NCBI GenBank assembly: GCA_934678955.1
Contig: CAKUSI010000066.1
Coordinates: 1-13,776, forward strand
DNA length: 13,776 bases
Direction: 5' to 3'
Origin: an uncultured Austwickia sp.
GTDB taxonomy: Bacteria > Actinomycetota > Actinomycetes > Actinomycetales > Dermatophilaceae
The translations under genes were made by a program, and so were the position numbers. How positions within the stretch are numbered: the first letter of the stretch is position 1; every line of letters starts with the position of its first letter. Positions 1 through 11,237 of the stretch are shown in pieces. The notes under the pieces were generated by a model. That model did no database searches. It was given only the letters and a program-made list of their open reading frames with translations, and was not told where the DNA came from.

Positions 1-1599
1 CTGGCGCTCCCGGATCGCCTCGACGTCCTCGTCGCTCACGTGGAGCCGCAGCGTGCCCTTGGTCCCGTCGAGCACGATCCGCTCGCCCGCGGGGATGTCC
101 AGCGCGCGGGGTTCGACCCCGGCCACCGCGGGGATGTCCATGGACCGGGCGATGATCGCCACGTGCGACGAGGCCCCGCCACCGGTCGTGGCGAACCCGA
201 CCACCTTGGTCCGGTCCAGCTGCGCCGTGTCCGAGGGGGTGAGGTCCTCAGCGATGAGGATCGTGCCCTCGGCCATCTCCGGGCGCTCGCTGCGCTGGCC
301 GGTCAACTCCTCGAGCACCCGCCGGCCCGCGTCGCGCACGTCCGCCGCCCGGCCCGCGAGGATCTCGTTGTCAAGCGCGGCCAGGCGGTCGGCGTACGTC
401 GTGAAGGCGCCCCGCCACGCGTACGGCGCGCTCTTGCCCTTGTCGATGGCGCTCACGGCCACGTCGAGCAGGTCCGGATCGGCCAGGATCTCCTGGTGCG
501 CGGCGAAGATCGCCGCCTTGCCCGGGTCGTACTCCTTCTCCAGCTGGTGCTGCAGCGCTGAGAGGTCGAGCAGCGCCCGGTCGATGGCCGCGTTGAGCTT
601 GCGCCGCTCGGTGTGGTGATCCTCGCCGTGTTCCGCCACGGAGATGTCCTCGTGGCGCATCTGGAAGACCGTGCCGATCCCGAGGCCCGGCGAGGCGGAG
701 ACGCCCAGCAGCAGGTCGGGGTCACCGGAGCGGGGCAGGGCCGGAACCGCCGACACCGGCTCGGCGACCGCCGGCACCGGGGCCGTGTCGTCCGTGCCCA
801 CGATCGGCGGGCAGTCCTCCCCGAGTCCCGAGCGGATCTGCGCGGTGAGGACGTCGACCGCCTCCTGGGCGTCCACACCGTGCGCGGTCACCACGACCTT
901 CTGCCCGCGGGCCACGGCCAGGCCCATGATCGCCATGATGCTCTTGGCGTTCGCGGAGTCGTCGCCGCGGCGCAACCGGATGTCTGCGTTGAACGCCTTG
1001 GCGGCGCTCACCAGCGTTGCGGCCGGTCGGGCGTGCAGGCCGGTCGGGTTGGGCAGCAGGATCGCTTCGCCGGAGACCGTCCGCCCTCCCGCGTCCGCAC
1101 CCTGCTCGACCGCGGCCGCGTCCGCCAGCTCGACGTACGCGGCGACGTCCTGCCCGGCGGTGACCCTCCCGGTGGCGGGCTCGATCCGGGCGACCCGCTC
1201 GGAGTTCGTGATCACCACCTGCGTGAGCAGGCTCTTGGCATGCAGGGCGATCTCGTCGAGGTCGATGTCGATGAGCGGGTCTCCGACGGCGACCTGCGCT
1301 CCCTCGGCCACCAGCGGACGGAACCCCTCCCCCTGCATCCTGACGGTGTCGAGCCCGATATGCATGAGGATCTCGAGGCCGTCGGCGGACCGGATCGTGA
1401 TCGCGTGGCCTGAGGACTGCAGATCGGCCACCTCGCCCGCGATCGGGGCCACCAGTTGGTCGCTGAGCGGGTCGATGGAGAAACCCTCGCCGACCATCTT
1501 GCGCGCGAACACCGGGTCGGGGACCTGCTCGAGAGGGACCATCACCCCCGTGAGCGGTGCCCTCAGCGTGACACTCGATCCGCCACCAGTCTCACCCAC
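1..1599 (-). CDS. ptsP: PTS phosphotransferase, EIIA-HPr-EI fusion (3' end missing)
   Basis: This is a cytoplasmic phosphorelay protein of the PEP:sugar phosphotransferase system, translated on the minus strand; 533 codons are visible and the C-terminus lies beyond position 1. Three domains follow in order. EIIA of the glucose type (about residues 10-160) has the paired histidines H65 (SGHAI) and H80 (ILMHIGLDTV). HPr (about 175-262) has the phospho-acceptor H189 in GLHARPA and the regulatory-type Ser220 in NAKSIMAIM. Enzyme I (from about 295) has its phosphohistidine H479 in GGGASSHVAIIAR. The C-terminal PEP-binding barrel is cut off by the window. The order EIIA-HPr-EI is that of Pseudomonas NagF-type proteins, so phosphate could pass EI to HPr to EIIA within one chain to a separate membrane EIIBC, not visible here. 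The GTG start at 1599 is set by AGGAGG five bases upstream. A weak TACTCT box lies at 1666-1671. Domain calls are firm; the sugar is unknown. Confidence 0.93.
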   Translation of the reverse strand, partial: MGETGGGSSVTLRAPLTGVMVPLEQVPDPVFARKMVGEGFSIDPLSDQLVAPIAGEVADLQSSGHAITIRSADGLEILMHIGLDTVRMQGEGFRPLVAEGAQVAVGDPLIDIDLDEIALHAKSLLTQVVITNSERVARIEPATGRVTAGQDVAAYVELADAAAVEQGADAGGRTVSGEAILLPNPTGLHARPAATLVSAAKAFNADIRLRRGDDSANAKSIMAIMGLAVARGQKVVVTAHGVDAQEAVDVLTAQIRSGLGEDCPPIVGTDDTAPVPAVAEPVSAVPALPRSGDPDLLLGVSASPGLGIGTVFQMRHEDISVAEHGEDHHTERRKLNAAIDRALLDLSALQHQLEKEYDPGKAAIFAAHQEILADPDLLDVAVSAIDKGKSAPYAWRGAFTTYADRLAALDNEILAGRAADVRDAGRRVLEELTGQRSERPEMAEGTILIAEDLTPSDTAQLDRTKVVGFATTGGGASSHVAIIARSMDIPAVAGVEPRALDIPAGERIVLDGTKGTLRLHVSDEDVEAIRERQ

Positions 1600-1604
1600 G
1601 ACGA

Positions 1605-1610
1605 CCTCCT
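1605..1610 (-). promoter_or_regulatory. Ribosome binding site of the PTS fusion gene
   Basis: On the minus strand this reads AGGAGG, a full match to the anti-Shine-Dalgarno core, five bases before the GTG at 1599. It decides the start of the PTS fusion gene, which would otherwise be ambiguous because no ATG is nearby. Confidence 0.75.
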
Positions 1611-1638
1611 ACGCGGGGGCTCTTCCCGGCGTGGCACC

Positions 1639-1667
1639 CTGCGTGTCGCGTCGGCGTTCGGACGCAG
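1639..1667. other. Small inverted repeat between ligA and the PTS gene
   Basis: The 100-bp gap between the ligA stop and the PTS start contains CTGCGT at 1639-1644 and its exact complement ACGCAG at 1662-1667. An alternative shorter stem, GCGTC at 1648-1652 with GACGC at 1661-1665, uses the same bases. No T-run follows on the minus strand. It could be a weak ligA terminator or leader structure of the downstream PTS gene; the sequence does not decide. Confidence 0.3.
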
Positions 1668-1699
1668 AGTAGTCCATCGCTAACGCCCGAAACACCCCC

Positions 1700-6044
<4,345 letters not shown>

Positions 6045-6061
6045 CGCGCCGACGCGGACCC

Positions 6062-6075
6062 GGAGGCGAGCCTCC
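6062..6075. terminator. Small hairpin between convergent genes
   Basis: GGAGG at 6062-6066 and CCTCC at 6071-6075 can pair around a CGAG tetraloop. It lies in the 30-bp gap between the ends of asnB and the convergent methionine-synthase core gene, and touches the latter's stop codon. With only five GC-rich pairs and no T-run it is a weak candidate for a bidirectional terminator. Confidence 0.3.
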
Positions 6076-7097
6076 TACGCGGCCGCCCATTCCGTGGCTT
6101 CCGCGGCCACTTCGGCGACCGTGCGGTGGGCCCGCGTCGCCTCCGCGACGCTCGCCCCGGCGAGGCCGCACGCCGGCGTGATCACGACCGCGTCGAGCAT
6201 CCGGCGCCCGAGCCCCAGCTCCCGCCAAGCGCGGATGAGGCCTTCCGCCACGCGCCCGGCGGGTCGCTGCAGGTCGTCGGTCGGCAGCGCGCCCGCCCAG
6301 AGCCTCATACCGGCTTCGACGGCCACGGCGACCGCCTCCCACCCGCGCGGGCCCAGCAGGGCGGTGTCCACGCTGACCCCGTCGAACCCGGCCTCGCGCA
6401 GCAGGACCAGCGGGACCTCCGGCGCGCAACAGTGCACGATCACCTCGGCCGCCCCCGCCGATCGCGCCGCGTCCGCGACCTCCCGTAGCGTCGAACGGGC
6501 CTCCTGGTCGTCCACGGGACGCAGCCAGCCCAGGCCACTGCTCGTCTGGAGCGATCCGGCGAGCACCGCGGGCAACGACGGCTCGTCGAGCTGCACGATC
6601 ACTCGGGCTCCCGGCACGACCCGGGCGAGGTCGGCCAGGTGCGCCCGCAGCCCTTCCGCCAGCGAGCCGGCCAGGTCGCGCCAGGCCCCCGCGTCGGCCA
6701 GCACGCGCTCTCCGCGTGGGAGGCGCACGGCGGCGGCGAGCGTCCACGGTCCAGCCGCCTGCACCTTCAGATCGCCCTCGTAGCCCGCGTACGCCTCCGC
6801 CAACTCGTCCAGGTCGGAACGTAGGAAGGAGCGGGCCCGGCCGACGTCCCGGCCGGGCCGGTCCACGAGACGCCACCCTGAGGGCTGCAGATCCACGGGC
6901 ATCTCGATCAGCATCCCGGCGGTCCGCCCGATCATGTCGGCTCCGGGTCCTCGTGCGGGCATCTCCGGCAGGTATGGGATCCCCGGGCGGCCGGTGCGGT
7001 CGGTATCCGTCATCGTGTCTCGGACGACCCGTACCGCCTCCCGGAAGGCGGCACCGTCCTGCCCCGGCCAGGAGCCGAGGCCGCTCGCTGCGCTCAC
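6075..7097 (-). CDS. Cobalamin-independent methionine synthase core protein (MetE C-terminal-like)
   Basis: The product has 340 residues and corresponds to the catalytic C-terminal half of MetE, which transfers a methyl group to homocysteine thiol through a zinc site. Visible zinc-ligand candidates are His222 and Cys224 (VHCCAPE, matching HxC of MetE) and Cys310 (TPACGLAG, matching DCGLK). QLDEPS (169-174) matches another conserved MetE core segment. The N-terminal half of full-length MetE, which helps bind polyglutamylated folate, is absent, so the methyl donor is uncertain. The M. tuberculosis homologue in the same gene order is Rv3015c. GTG 7097 is chosen because it overlaps the permease stop as GTGA; no other start exists just upstream. 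The only strong AGGAGG is at 7113-7118, 15 bases away, so translational coupling to the permease is likely. Fold and family are well supported; the exact reaction is not. Confidence 0.85.
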   Translation of the reverse strand: MSAASGLGSWPGQDGAAFREAVRVVRDTMTDTDRTGRPGIPYLPEMPARGPGADMIGRTAGMLIEMPVDLQPSGWRLVDRPGRDVGRARSFLRSDLDELAEAYAGYEGDLKVQAAGPWTLAAAVRLPRGERVLADAGAWRDLAGSLAEGLRAHLADLARVVPGARVIVQLDEPSLPAVLAGSLQTSSGLGWLRPVDDQEARSTLREVADAARSAGAAEVIVHCCAPEVPLVLLREAGFDGVSVDTALLGPRGWEAVAVAVEAGMRLWAGALPTDDLQRPAGRVAEGLIRAWRELGLGRRMLDAVVITPACGLAGASVAEATRAHRTVAEVAAEATEWAAA

Positions 7098-8362
7098 GAG
7101 GGCGAGCCTAGGCCTCCTCGAGGTGCGCCGCGGTCTGCGCGGGCGACATAGGCGAGCGCCCCGAGAGCGACCAGCGCGGCGCCGGCGGCCACGGAACCCA
7201 CAGGCAGGGCCAACGCCAGGACGCCGCACCCCACGAGGCCCACCGCCGGGATCCATCGCGGCGGCCGGCCTTCGTCCTCCCCGAGCCGTCGCGCGGAGGC
7301 GTTCGCGATCGCGTAATAGGTGAGCACCGCGAACGAGCTGAAGCCGATGGCTCCGCGCACGTCGCCCAGCGCCGCGGTCAGACCCGCGGCGAGGCCCACC
7401 GCGACCGCGGCCCGCCCCGGCACGCGGGTGCGGGCGCTCACGGCGGACAGCGGGCGCGGCAGGTAGCCGTCGCGGGCCATCGCGAACACCGTGCGGGACA
7501 CCCCGAGCAGCAGCGACAGCAGGGACCCGACCGCGGCCAGCACGGCGGTGGCGCGGACGACCGGCTCCACGGCCGGCCATGCGCCCCGCGACGCGAGGTC
7601 CGCGATCGGCGACTCCGAGCCGGCCACCCCCGCCGGCCCCAGGGTCGTGAGCAGCGCCGCCGCCACAACCGCGTAGAGCGCCAGGGCGACCGCGAGGGAG
7701 ATCGACACGGCGCGCGGGATCGTGCGGCGCGGGTCCGTGACCTCCTCGCCGAGCGTGGCGATCCGGGCGTAGCCGGCGAAGGCGAAGAAGAGCAGCCCCG
7801 CCCCCTGGAGCACGCCGTATGGTCCCGCGGCGCTCGGTCCGGTCTGCTGCGGCGGTCCCAGCGCCCCGGGGAACCACGCCAAGGCCGCGACGCCCACCAG
7901 GACGACCAGCACCACGCTCACGATCACCCGGGCGGCCAGGGCGCTCTTCTCGACGCCCGCGCAGTCGACCGCGACGACGGCCAGCACGGCCAGGACCGCG
8001 ACGGCGTGGGCCTGCTCCGGCCACGCGTACTGACCCACCGTGAGCGCCATGGCCGCGCACGAGGCGGTCTTGCCGATCACGAAGCACCAGCCCGCGAGGT
8101 ATCCCCAGAACGGCCCCAGCCTCGCCCGCCCGTAGACGTATGTCCCGCCGGACTGCGGGTGACGCGCGGCGAGCCGGGCCGACGAGGTGGCGTTGCAGTA
8201 GGCGACGAGGGCGGCGAGCGCCAGCGAGAGCGGCAGCCACGGGCCGGCCGCCCGGGCCGCAGGCGCGAAGGCGGCGAACACCCCGGCCCCCACCATGGCG
8301 ACCAGCCCGATCATGACGGCGTCGGACAGGCCCAGGCGGCGCGCCAGCGCGGGGGAGTCCAT
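7094..8362 (-). CDS. APC-family amino acid permease
   Basis: This is a 422-residue integral membrane transporter of the amino acid-polyamine-organocation superfamily. The first helix carries the family's glycine-rich unwound segment (VAMVGAGVFA, about 21-30). The sixth-helix region and following loop (about 189-222, FFAFAGYARIATLGEEV then DPRRTIPRA) are the classic APC signature. About 12 hydrophobic segments can be seen, with an SGGTYVYGR loop at 71-79. ATG 8362 is preceded by AGGA seven bases upstream. The stop codon overlaps the GTG start of the methionine-synthase core gene by 4 bp, so the two are surely co-transcribed. Co-translation hints that the substrate relates to sulfur amino acids, but this is inference from position only. 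Substrate cannot be read from the sequence. The gene is not part of the corresponding mycobacterial cluster as I know it. Confidence 0.9.
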   Translation of the reverse strand: MDSPALARRLGLSDAVMIGLVAMVGAGVFAAFAPAARAAGPWLPLSLALAALVAYCNATSSARLAARHPQSGGTYVYGRARLGPFWGYLAGWCFVIGKTASCAAMALTVGQYAWPEQAHAVAVLAVLAVVAVDCAGVEKSALAARVIVSVVLVVLVGVAALAWFPGALGPPQQTGPSAAGPYGVLQGAGLLFFAFAGYARIATLGEEVTDPRRTIPRAVSISLAVALALYAVVAAALLTTLGPAGVAGSESPIADLASRGAWPAVEPVVRATAVLAAVGSLLSLLLGVSRTVFAMARDGYLPRPLSAVSARTRVPGRAAVAVGLAAGLTAALGDVRGAIGFSSFAVLTYYAIANASARRLGEDEGRPPRWIPAVGLVGCGVLALALPVGSVAAGAALVALGALAYVARADRGAPRGGLGSPS

Positions 8363-8385
8363 GCGCCGATCCTGCCTGGCGCCGT

Positions 8386-8402
8386 TGGCCGCCGCGCGGC
8401 CA
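8386..8402. terminator. Hairpin between mnmA and the permease gene
   Basis: TGGCCGC at 8386-8392 pairs perfectly with GCGGCCA at 8396-8402 around a three-base loop. It lies in the 65-bp gap after the mnmA stop and before the permease ribosome binding site. No T-run follows. It may be an intra-operon attenuator or RNA processing structure rather than a full terminator, since all genes here share one strand. Confidence 0.35.
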
Positions 8403-8427
8403 TCCGGTGAACGCCGCGGCGCTCGGC

Positions 8428-9579
8428 TCAACCTCGGGAGGTCGACTCGATCGTCACCGACCCCACGACCCGCGTGCCGTCGTAGAGCACCGCGCTCTGC
8501 CCCGGCGCCACGCCGCGGGTCCGCCGCGCCAGGGCGATCTCGACCGCAGGATCTCGGTCCCCGTCGTCCCCGTCGTGACCATCCCCCCCTGCGCGCGCGG
8601 CGCCCGCCGCGTCGAGCGTGGCGACGGCCGGGATCTCCTCCCCGTGCGCGCGCAGCTGGACGCCGCACGCCACCGGGCCGTCCGGGGGCTCACCGCACCA
8701 CCGGGCGTGCCGACCGCGCAGCACGTCGATGCCCAGCAGGTCCTGCGGGCCCACCATCACCTCGCCGCGCGCCACGTCGACCGCCAGGACGTAGCGAGGG
8801 GCCCCGTTGGGGGCAGGGCGAGCGAGGGCGAGGCCGCGTCGCTGCCCCACCGTGAAGGCGTATGCGCCCTCGTGCCGGCCCACGACGCTGCCGTCCGCAT
8901 CGACGATCTCTCCAGCGGTCGTGCCGAGCCGCTCACGCAGGAAGCCGCGCGTGTCGCCGTCGGGGATGAAGCAGATGTCGTGGCTGTCCGGCTTCGCCGC
9001 GACCGCCAGACCGAGCTCCGAGGCCTCCTGCCTCACCTGCGCCTTGGTGGAGTCGCCGAGGGGGAAGTGCGCGGCGGCGAGCTGGGCGGCGTCGAGCACG
9101 CCGAGGACGTACGACTGGTCCTTGGCGGCGTCGACCGCCCGGTGGAGCTCGCGGCGCCCGGTCCGATTGACCGCGTCTCCCGGTGCGGAGATCCGCGCGT
9201 AGTGCCCGGTGGCCACGCCGTCGAAACCCAGCGCCAACGCCGTGTCGAGCAGCGCGGCGAACTTGATGCGCTCGTTGCAGCGCAGGCACGGATTCGGGGT
9301 GCGGCCCCGCGCGTACTCCTGCACGAAGTCCTCCACCACGTCGCGGCGGAACTCCTCCGCGAGGTCCCACACGTAGAAGGGGATGCCGAGGCGGTCCGCG
9401 ACCCGGCGCGCGTCGGAGGCGTCCGACAGGGTGCAGCACCCGCGCGCGGAGGTCCGTTCGACGGCTGGATTCGAGGACAGGGCCAGGTGCACGCCGACGA
9501 CGTCGTGGCCGGCTCGCGCCATCCGCGCCGCCGCGACCGCCGAGTCGACCCCACCGCTCATCGCGGCCACGATCCTCAT
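8428..9579 (-). CDS. mnmA: tRNA-specific 2-thiouridylase MnmA
   Basis: MnmA thiolates C2 of the wobble uridine U34 in Lys, Glu and Gln tRNAs, using ATP to activate the uridine and a protein persulfide as sulfur source. The product has 383 residues. The PP-loop SGGVDSA is at 8-14. The catalytic cysteine pair is Cys101 (LRCNERIKF) and Cys203 (DICFIPDGD), with ATGHYAR at 123-129 and the AKDQSYVLG segment around 152-160. The C-terminal beta-barrel region contains an unusual Asp/Gly-rich insert at about 330-343. ATG 9579 is preceded by GGAGGG six bases upstream and places the PP-loop near the N-terminus as usual. It follows the cysteine desulfurase gene by 38 bp, and the two form a sulfur donor-acceptor pair conserved in actinobacteria. 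The function is confidently assigned. Confidence 0.95.
   Translation of the reverse strand: MRIVAAMSGGVDSAVAAARMARAGHDVVGVHLALSSNPAVERTSARGCCTLSDASDARRVADRLGIPFYVWDLAEEFRRDVVEDFVQEYARGRTPNPCLRCNERIKFAALLDTALALGFDGVATGHYARISAPGDAVNRTGRRELHRAVDAAKDQSYVLGVLDAAQLAAAHFPLGDSTKAQVRQEASELGLAVAAKPDSHDICFIPDGDTRGFLRERLGTTAGEIVDADGSVVGRHEGAYAFTVGQRRGLALARPAPNGAPRYVLAVDVARGEVMVGPQDLLGIDVLRGRHARWCGEPPDGPVACGVQLRAHGEEIPAVATLDAAGAARAGGDGHDGDDGDRDPAVEIALARRTRGVAPGQSAVLYDGTRVVGSVTIESTSRG
8558..8586. repeat. Short direct repeat encoding an acidic insert in MnmA
   Basis: The motif TCCCCGTCG occurs twice in succession, followed by a diverged GTGACCATC unit. On the minus strand it encodes the run [13 protein letters not shown] within MnmA. 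The nine-base unit keeps frame, so the insert probably arose by slippage or local duplication. Confidence 0.6.
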
Positions 9580-9617
9580 CGCCGGCCCTCCACTCCCCCG
9601 CCGTGACCCACGCCCGC

Positions 9618-10850
9618 TCAGGCCCCCCGCGCCGCGGCCCGGGCCAGCGTCGCCGCGTGGGCGCGCTGGGCGCGCCCGACCGCCTCGGGGAGGGCCGCGA
9701 GGAACCGATCCACGTCGTCGGGCGTGCTGGTCCACCCGAGCGTCAGCCGCAGCGCGCCGCGGGCCTCCTCCTCGCTGTAGCCCATCGCGAGGACGACGTG
9801 GCTGGGGTGCGGGATGCCCGCGTGGCAGGCCGAGCCGGTGGAGCACTGGACGCCGGCGGCGTCGAGGAGGAAGAGCAGCGAGTCGGCCTCGCAGTCCGGC
9901 AACAGCACGTGGGCGTGGGCGGGCGATCGGCCCAGCACGTCGCCAGGAGTCCACTCGCCGGTCACCCGGGCGCCGGGGATCCGCTCCAGGACGCCGGCGA
10001 GCAGTCGGTCGCGCAGGGCGCCGATCCGCGCGGCCTCCCCCTCCCGGGCGTCGACCGCGCGCCGCACGGCGAGCGCCATCCCGACGACGAGGGGCATCGC
10101 CAGCGTGCCGCTACGCAGCTGCCGTTCCTGGCCGCCGCCATGCGAGATCGCCTGCAGCGGCGCCTGGTCGCGGGCGATCAGCAGCCCGGCGCCCACCGGC
10201 CCGCCGACCTTGTGCCCCGAGGCCGCGAGGAGGTCCACCCCGCTCCCGGCGAAGTCCAGCGGCACCTTGCCGACCGCCTGCACCGCGTCGGTATGCAGCG
10301 GCAGGCCGTGCTCGGCCGCAAGGGCGGCGATCTCGGCGACGGGCTGCACCACGCCGGTCTCGTTGTTGACCCACATGTCGAGGACGGCGGCGACCGTGCC
10401 GGGGCCTCCTTCACTCGGGTCTTCGATCGCCGTGCGGAACGCCTCGGCGGCCACCCTGCCGTCCCGTGCGCAGGGCACCCAGGTCACTCGCGCACCCTCG
10501 CGCTCTTCGAGATGGGCGACCGAGTCGATGACGGCGGAGTGCTCCACGGCCGAGACCACCAGGCGCCGCCGGGCGGGGTCCGCGTCGCGGGCATGCCGGT
10601 AGAGACCCTTGACGGCCAAGTTGTCCGACTCGGTCCCACCGGAGGTGAACAGCACCTCGGAGGGGCGCGCTCCGAGCGCGCTCGCGACGTCCTCGCGAGC
10701 CTCCTCGACGCGCCGGCGAGCGGCCCGCCCGGCACTGTGCATCGAACTCGGGTTGCCGAGCTCGCCCATCGCCTGGGCGACGACGTCGGCTACCTCGGGC
10801 AGGACGGGCGTCGTCGCTGCGTGGTCGAGGTAGACGCTCACGCAGAGCAT
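9618..10850 (-). CDS. Cysteine desulfurase (NifS/IscS family)
   Basis: This PLP enzyme releases sulfur from L-cysteine as an enzyme-bound persulfide plus alanine, feeding tRNA thiolation and possibly Fe-S assembly. The 410-residue product begins with [10 protein letters not shown]. It has His104 (VEHSAVIDS) for PLP stacking, NNETG at 162-166, Asp188 ([10 protein letters not shown]), the PLP lysine Lys214 in SGHKVGGP, and the mobile-loop cysteine Cys342 in [10 protein letters not shown]. The long Cys loop resembles the IscS group I type. It lies 38 bp upstream of mnmA, so its main partner is probably MnmA; the mycobacterial equivalent in this position is the IscS-like Rv3025c. ATG 10850 is chosen but has no good ribosome binding site; GTG 10841, three codons downstream, is an alternative. 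A promoter presumably lies in the upstream gap, but I cannot place it. I withhold iscS as a symbol because no isc cluster is visible. Confidence 0.93.
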   Translation of the reverse strand: MLCVSVYLDHAATTPVLPEVADVVAQAMGELGNPSSMHSAGRAARRRVEEAREDVASALGARPSEVLFTSGGTESDNLAVKGLYRHARDADPARRRLVVSAVEHSAVIDSVAHLEEREGARVTWVPCARDGRVAAEAFRTAIEDPSEGGPGTVAAVLDMWVNNETGVVQPVAEIAALAAEHGLPLHTDAVQAVGKVPLDFAGSGVDLLAASGHKVGGPVGAGLLIARDQAPLQAISHGGGQERQLRSGTLAMPLVVGMALAVRRAVDAREGEAARIGALRDRLLAGVLERIPGARVTGEWTPGDVLGRSPAHAHVLLPDCEADSLLFLLDAAGVQCSTGSACHAGIPHPSHVVLAMGYSEEEARGALRLTLGWTSTPDDVDRFLAALPEAVGRAQRAHAATLARAAARGA

Positions 10851-11077
10851 GGTACGTCGGCGCTCATCCGAGGGTGTGACCGAGGTAACCGCGCCGGCCG
10901 GCGGGCGCCATCCGCGGTGCGGCGTCCTCGCGACCAGTGCGTTTCCCAAGAGAGTGGAAGGCCACGCTCCATGGCGCGCAATGAAACCCCGGGTCTGGTC
11001 AAGGACCGTCCGCCCGGTCGGTTATGGTCGAGGGCGTCCGGGGGTACCGCATCCGCCCTGCGGACCCACAGACCACT

Positions 11078-11113
11078 GAGCCCCGACGCTGCCCCCCGAA
11101 GCCGTCGGGGCTC
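11078..11113. terminator. 11-bp perfect inverted repeat downstream of etfA
   Basis: GAGCCCCGACG at 11078-11088 is exactly complementary to CGTCGGGGCTC at 11103-11113, with a 14-base loop. It lies about 110 bp past the etfA stop, reading on the minus strand. It lacks a T-run, as is common for GC-rich actinobacterial terminators. It may end etf transcription or form part of a leader for the next unit. Confidence 0.5.
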
Positions 11114-11156
11114 GGTGTTGCGCAGGGCAATTCGCGCCCACGCCGCGGCATGCCTC

Positions 11157-11184
11157 GGGCCCGCCCCGACGTGGGAGCGGGCCC
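11157..11184. terminator. 8-bp GC hairpin just downstream of etfA
   Basis: GGGCCCGC at 11157-11164 pairs with GCGGGCCC at 11177-11184 around a 12-base loop. On the minus strand it begins 38 bases after the etfA stop codon, a suitable distance for a terminator. All eight pairs are G-C; there is no T-run. Together with the second stem at 11078-11113 it makes a tandem terminator-like arrangement. Confidence 0.5.
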
Positions 11185-11205
11185 GTGGGTCCAGCGGTGC
11201 GGCCG

Positions 11206-11237
11206 GTCAGCCGCGTTGCGAGTCAGCCGCGCTGCGC
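11206..11237. repeat. 16-bp imperfect tandem duplication over the etfA stop codon
   Basis: The 16-bp unit at 11222-11237 contains the last codons and most of the etfA stop region. It is repeated at 11206-11221 with 14 of 16 bases identical. The duplicate repeats the coding end (Gln-Arg-Gly-stop) just past the true stop, as a non-translated relic. Confidence 0.7.

Larger units (their letters stand above)
10851..11222. other. 372-bp non-coding gap between the desulfurase gene and etfA
   Basis: I find no credible gene here; reading frames that cross it are shadows of etfA or of the desulfurase gene. It carries at least two good hairpins near the etfA end (listed separately) and, near the other end, the presumed promoter region of the desulfurase-mnmA unit. 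In mycobacteria other genes lie between the etf pair and the desulfurase; none is visible here. Confidence 0.6.

Noticed and set aside
7098..8240. Longer frame for the MetE-core gene reaching into the permease
   Set aside because: It would run out of frame through the permease coding sequence. The upstream residues are low-complexity Arg/Gly/Ala, and the GTGA overlap gives a natural start.
9580..9954. Upstream extension of MnmA to a 508-residue protein
   Set aside because: The added part overlaps the end of the cysteine desulfurase gene. The PP-loop must be near the N-terminus, and ATG 9579 has a good ribosome binding site.
10849..11079. Small plus-strand ORF in the gap between the desulfurase gene and etfA
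   Set aside because: It has no ribosome binding site, an Arg/Pro/Gly-rich composition and no recognisable feature; it is better explained by GC-rich non-coding DNA.
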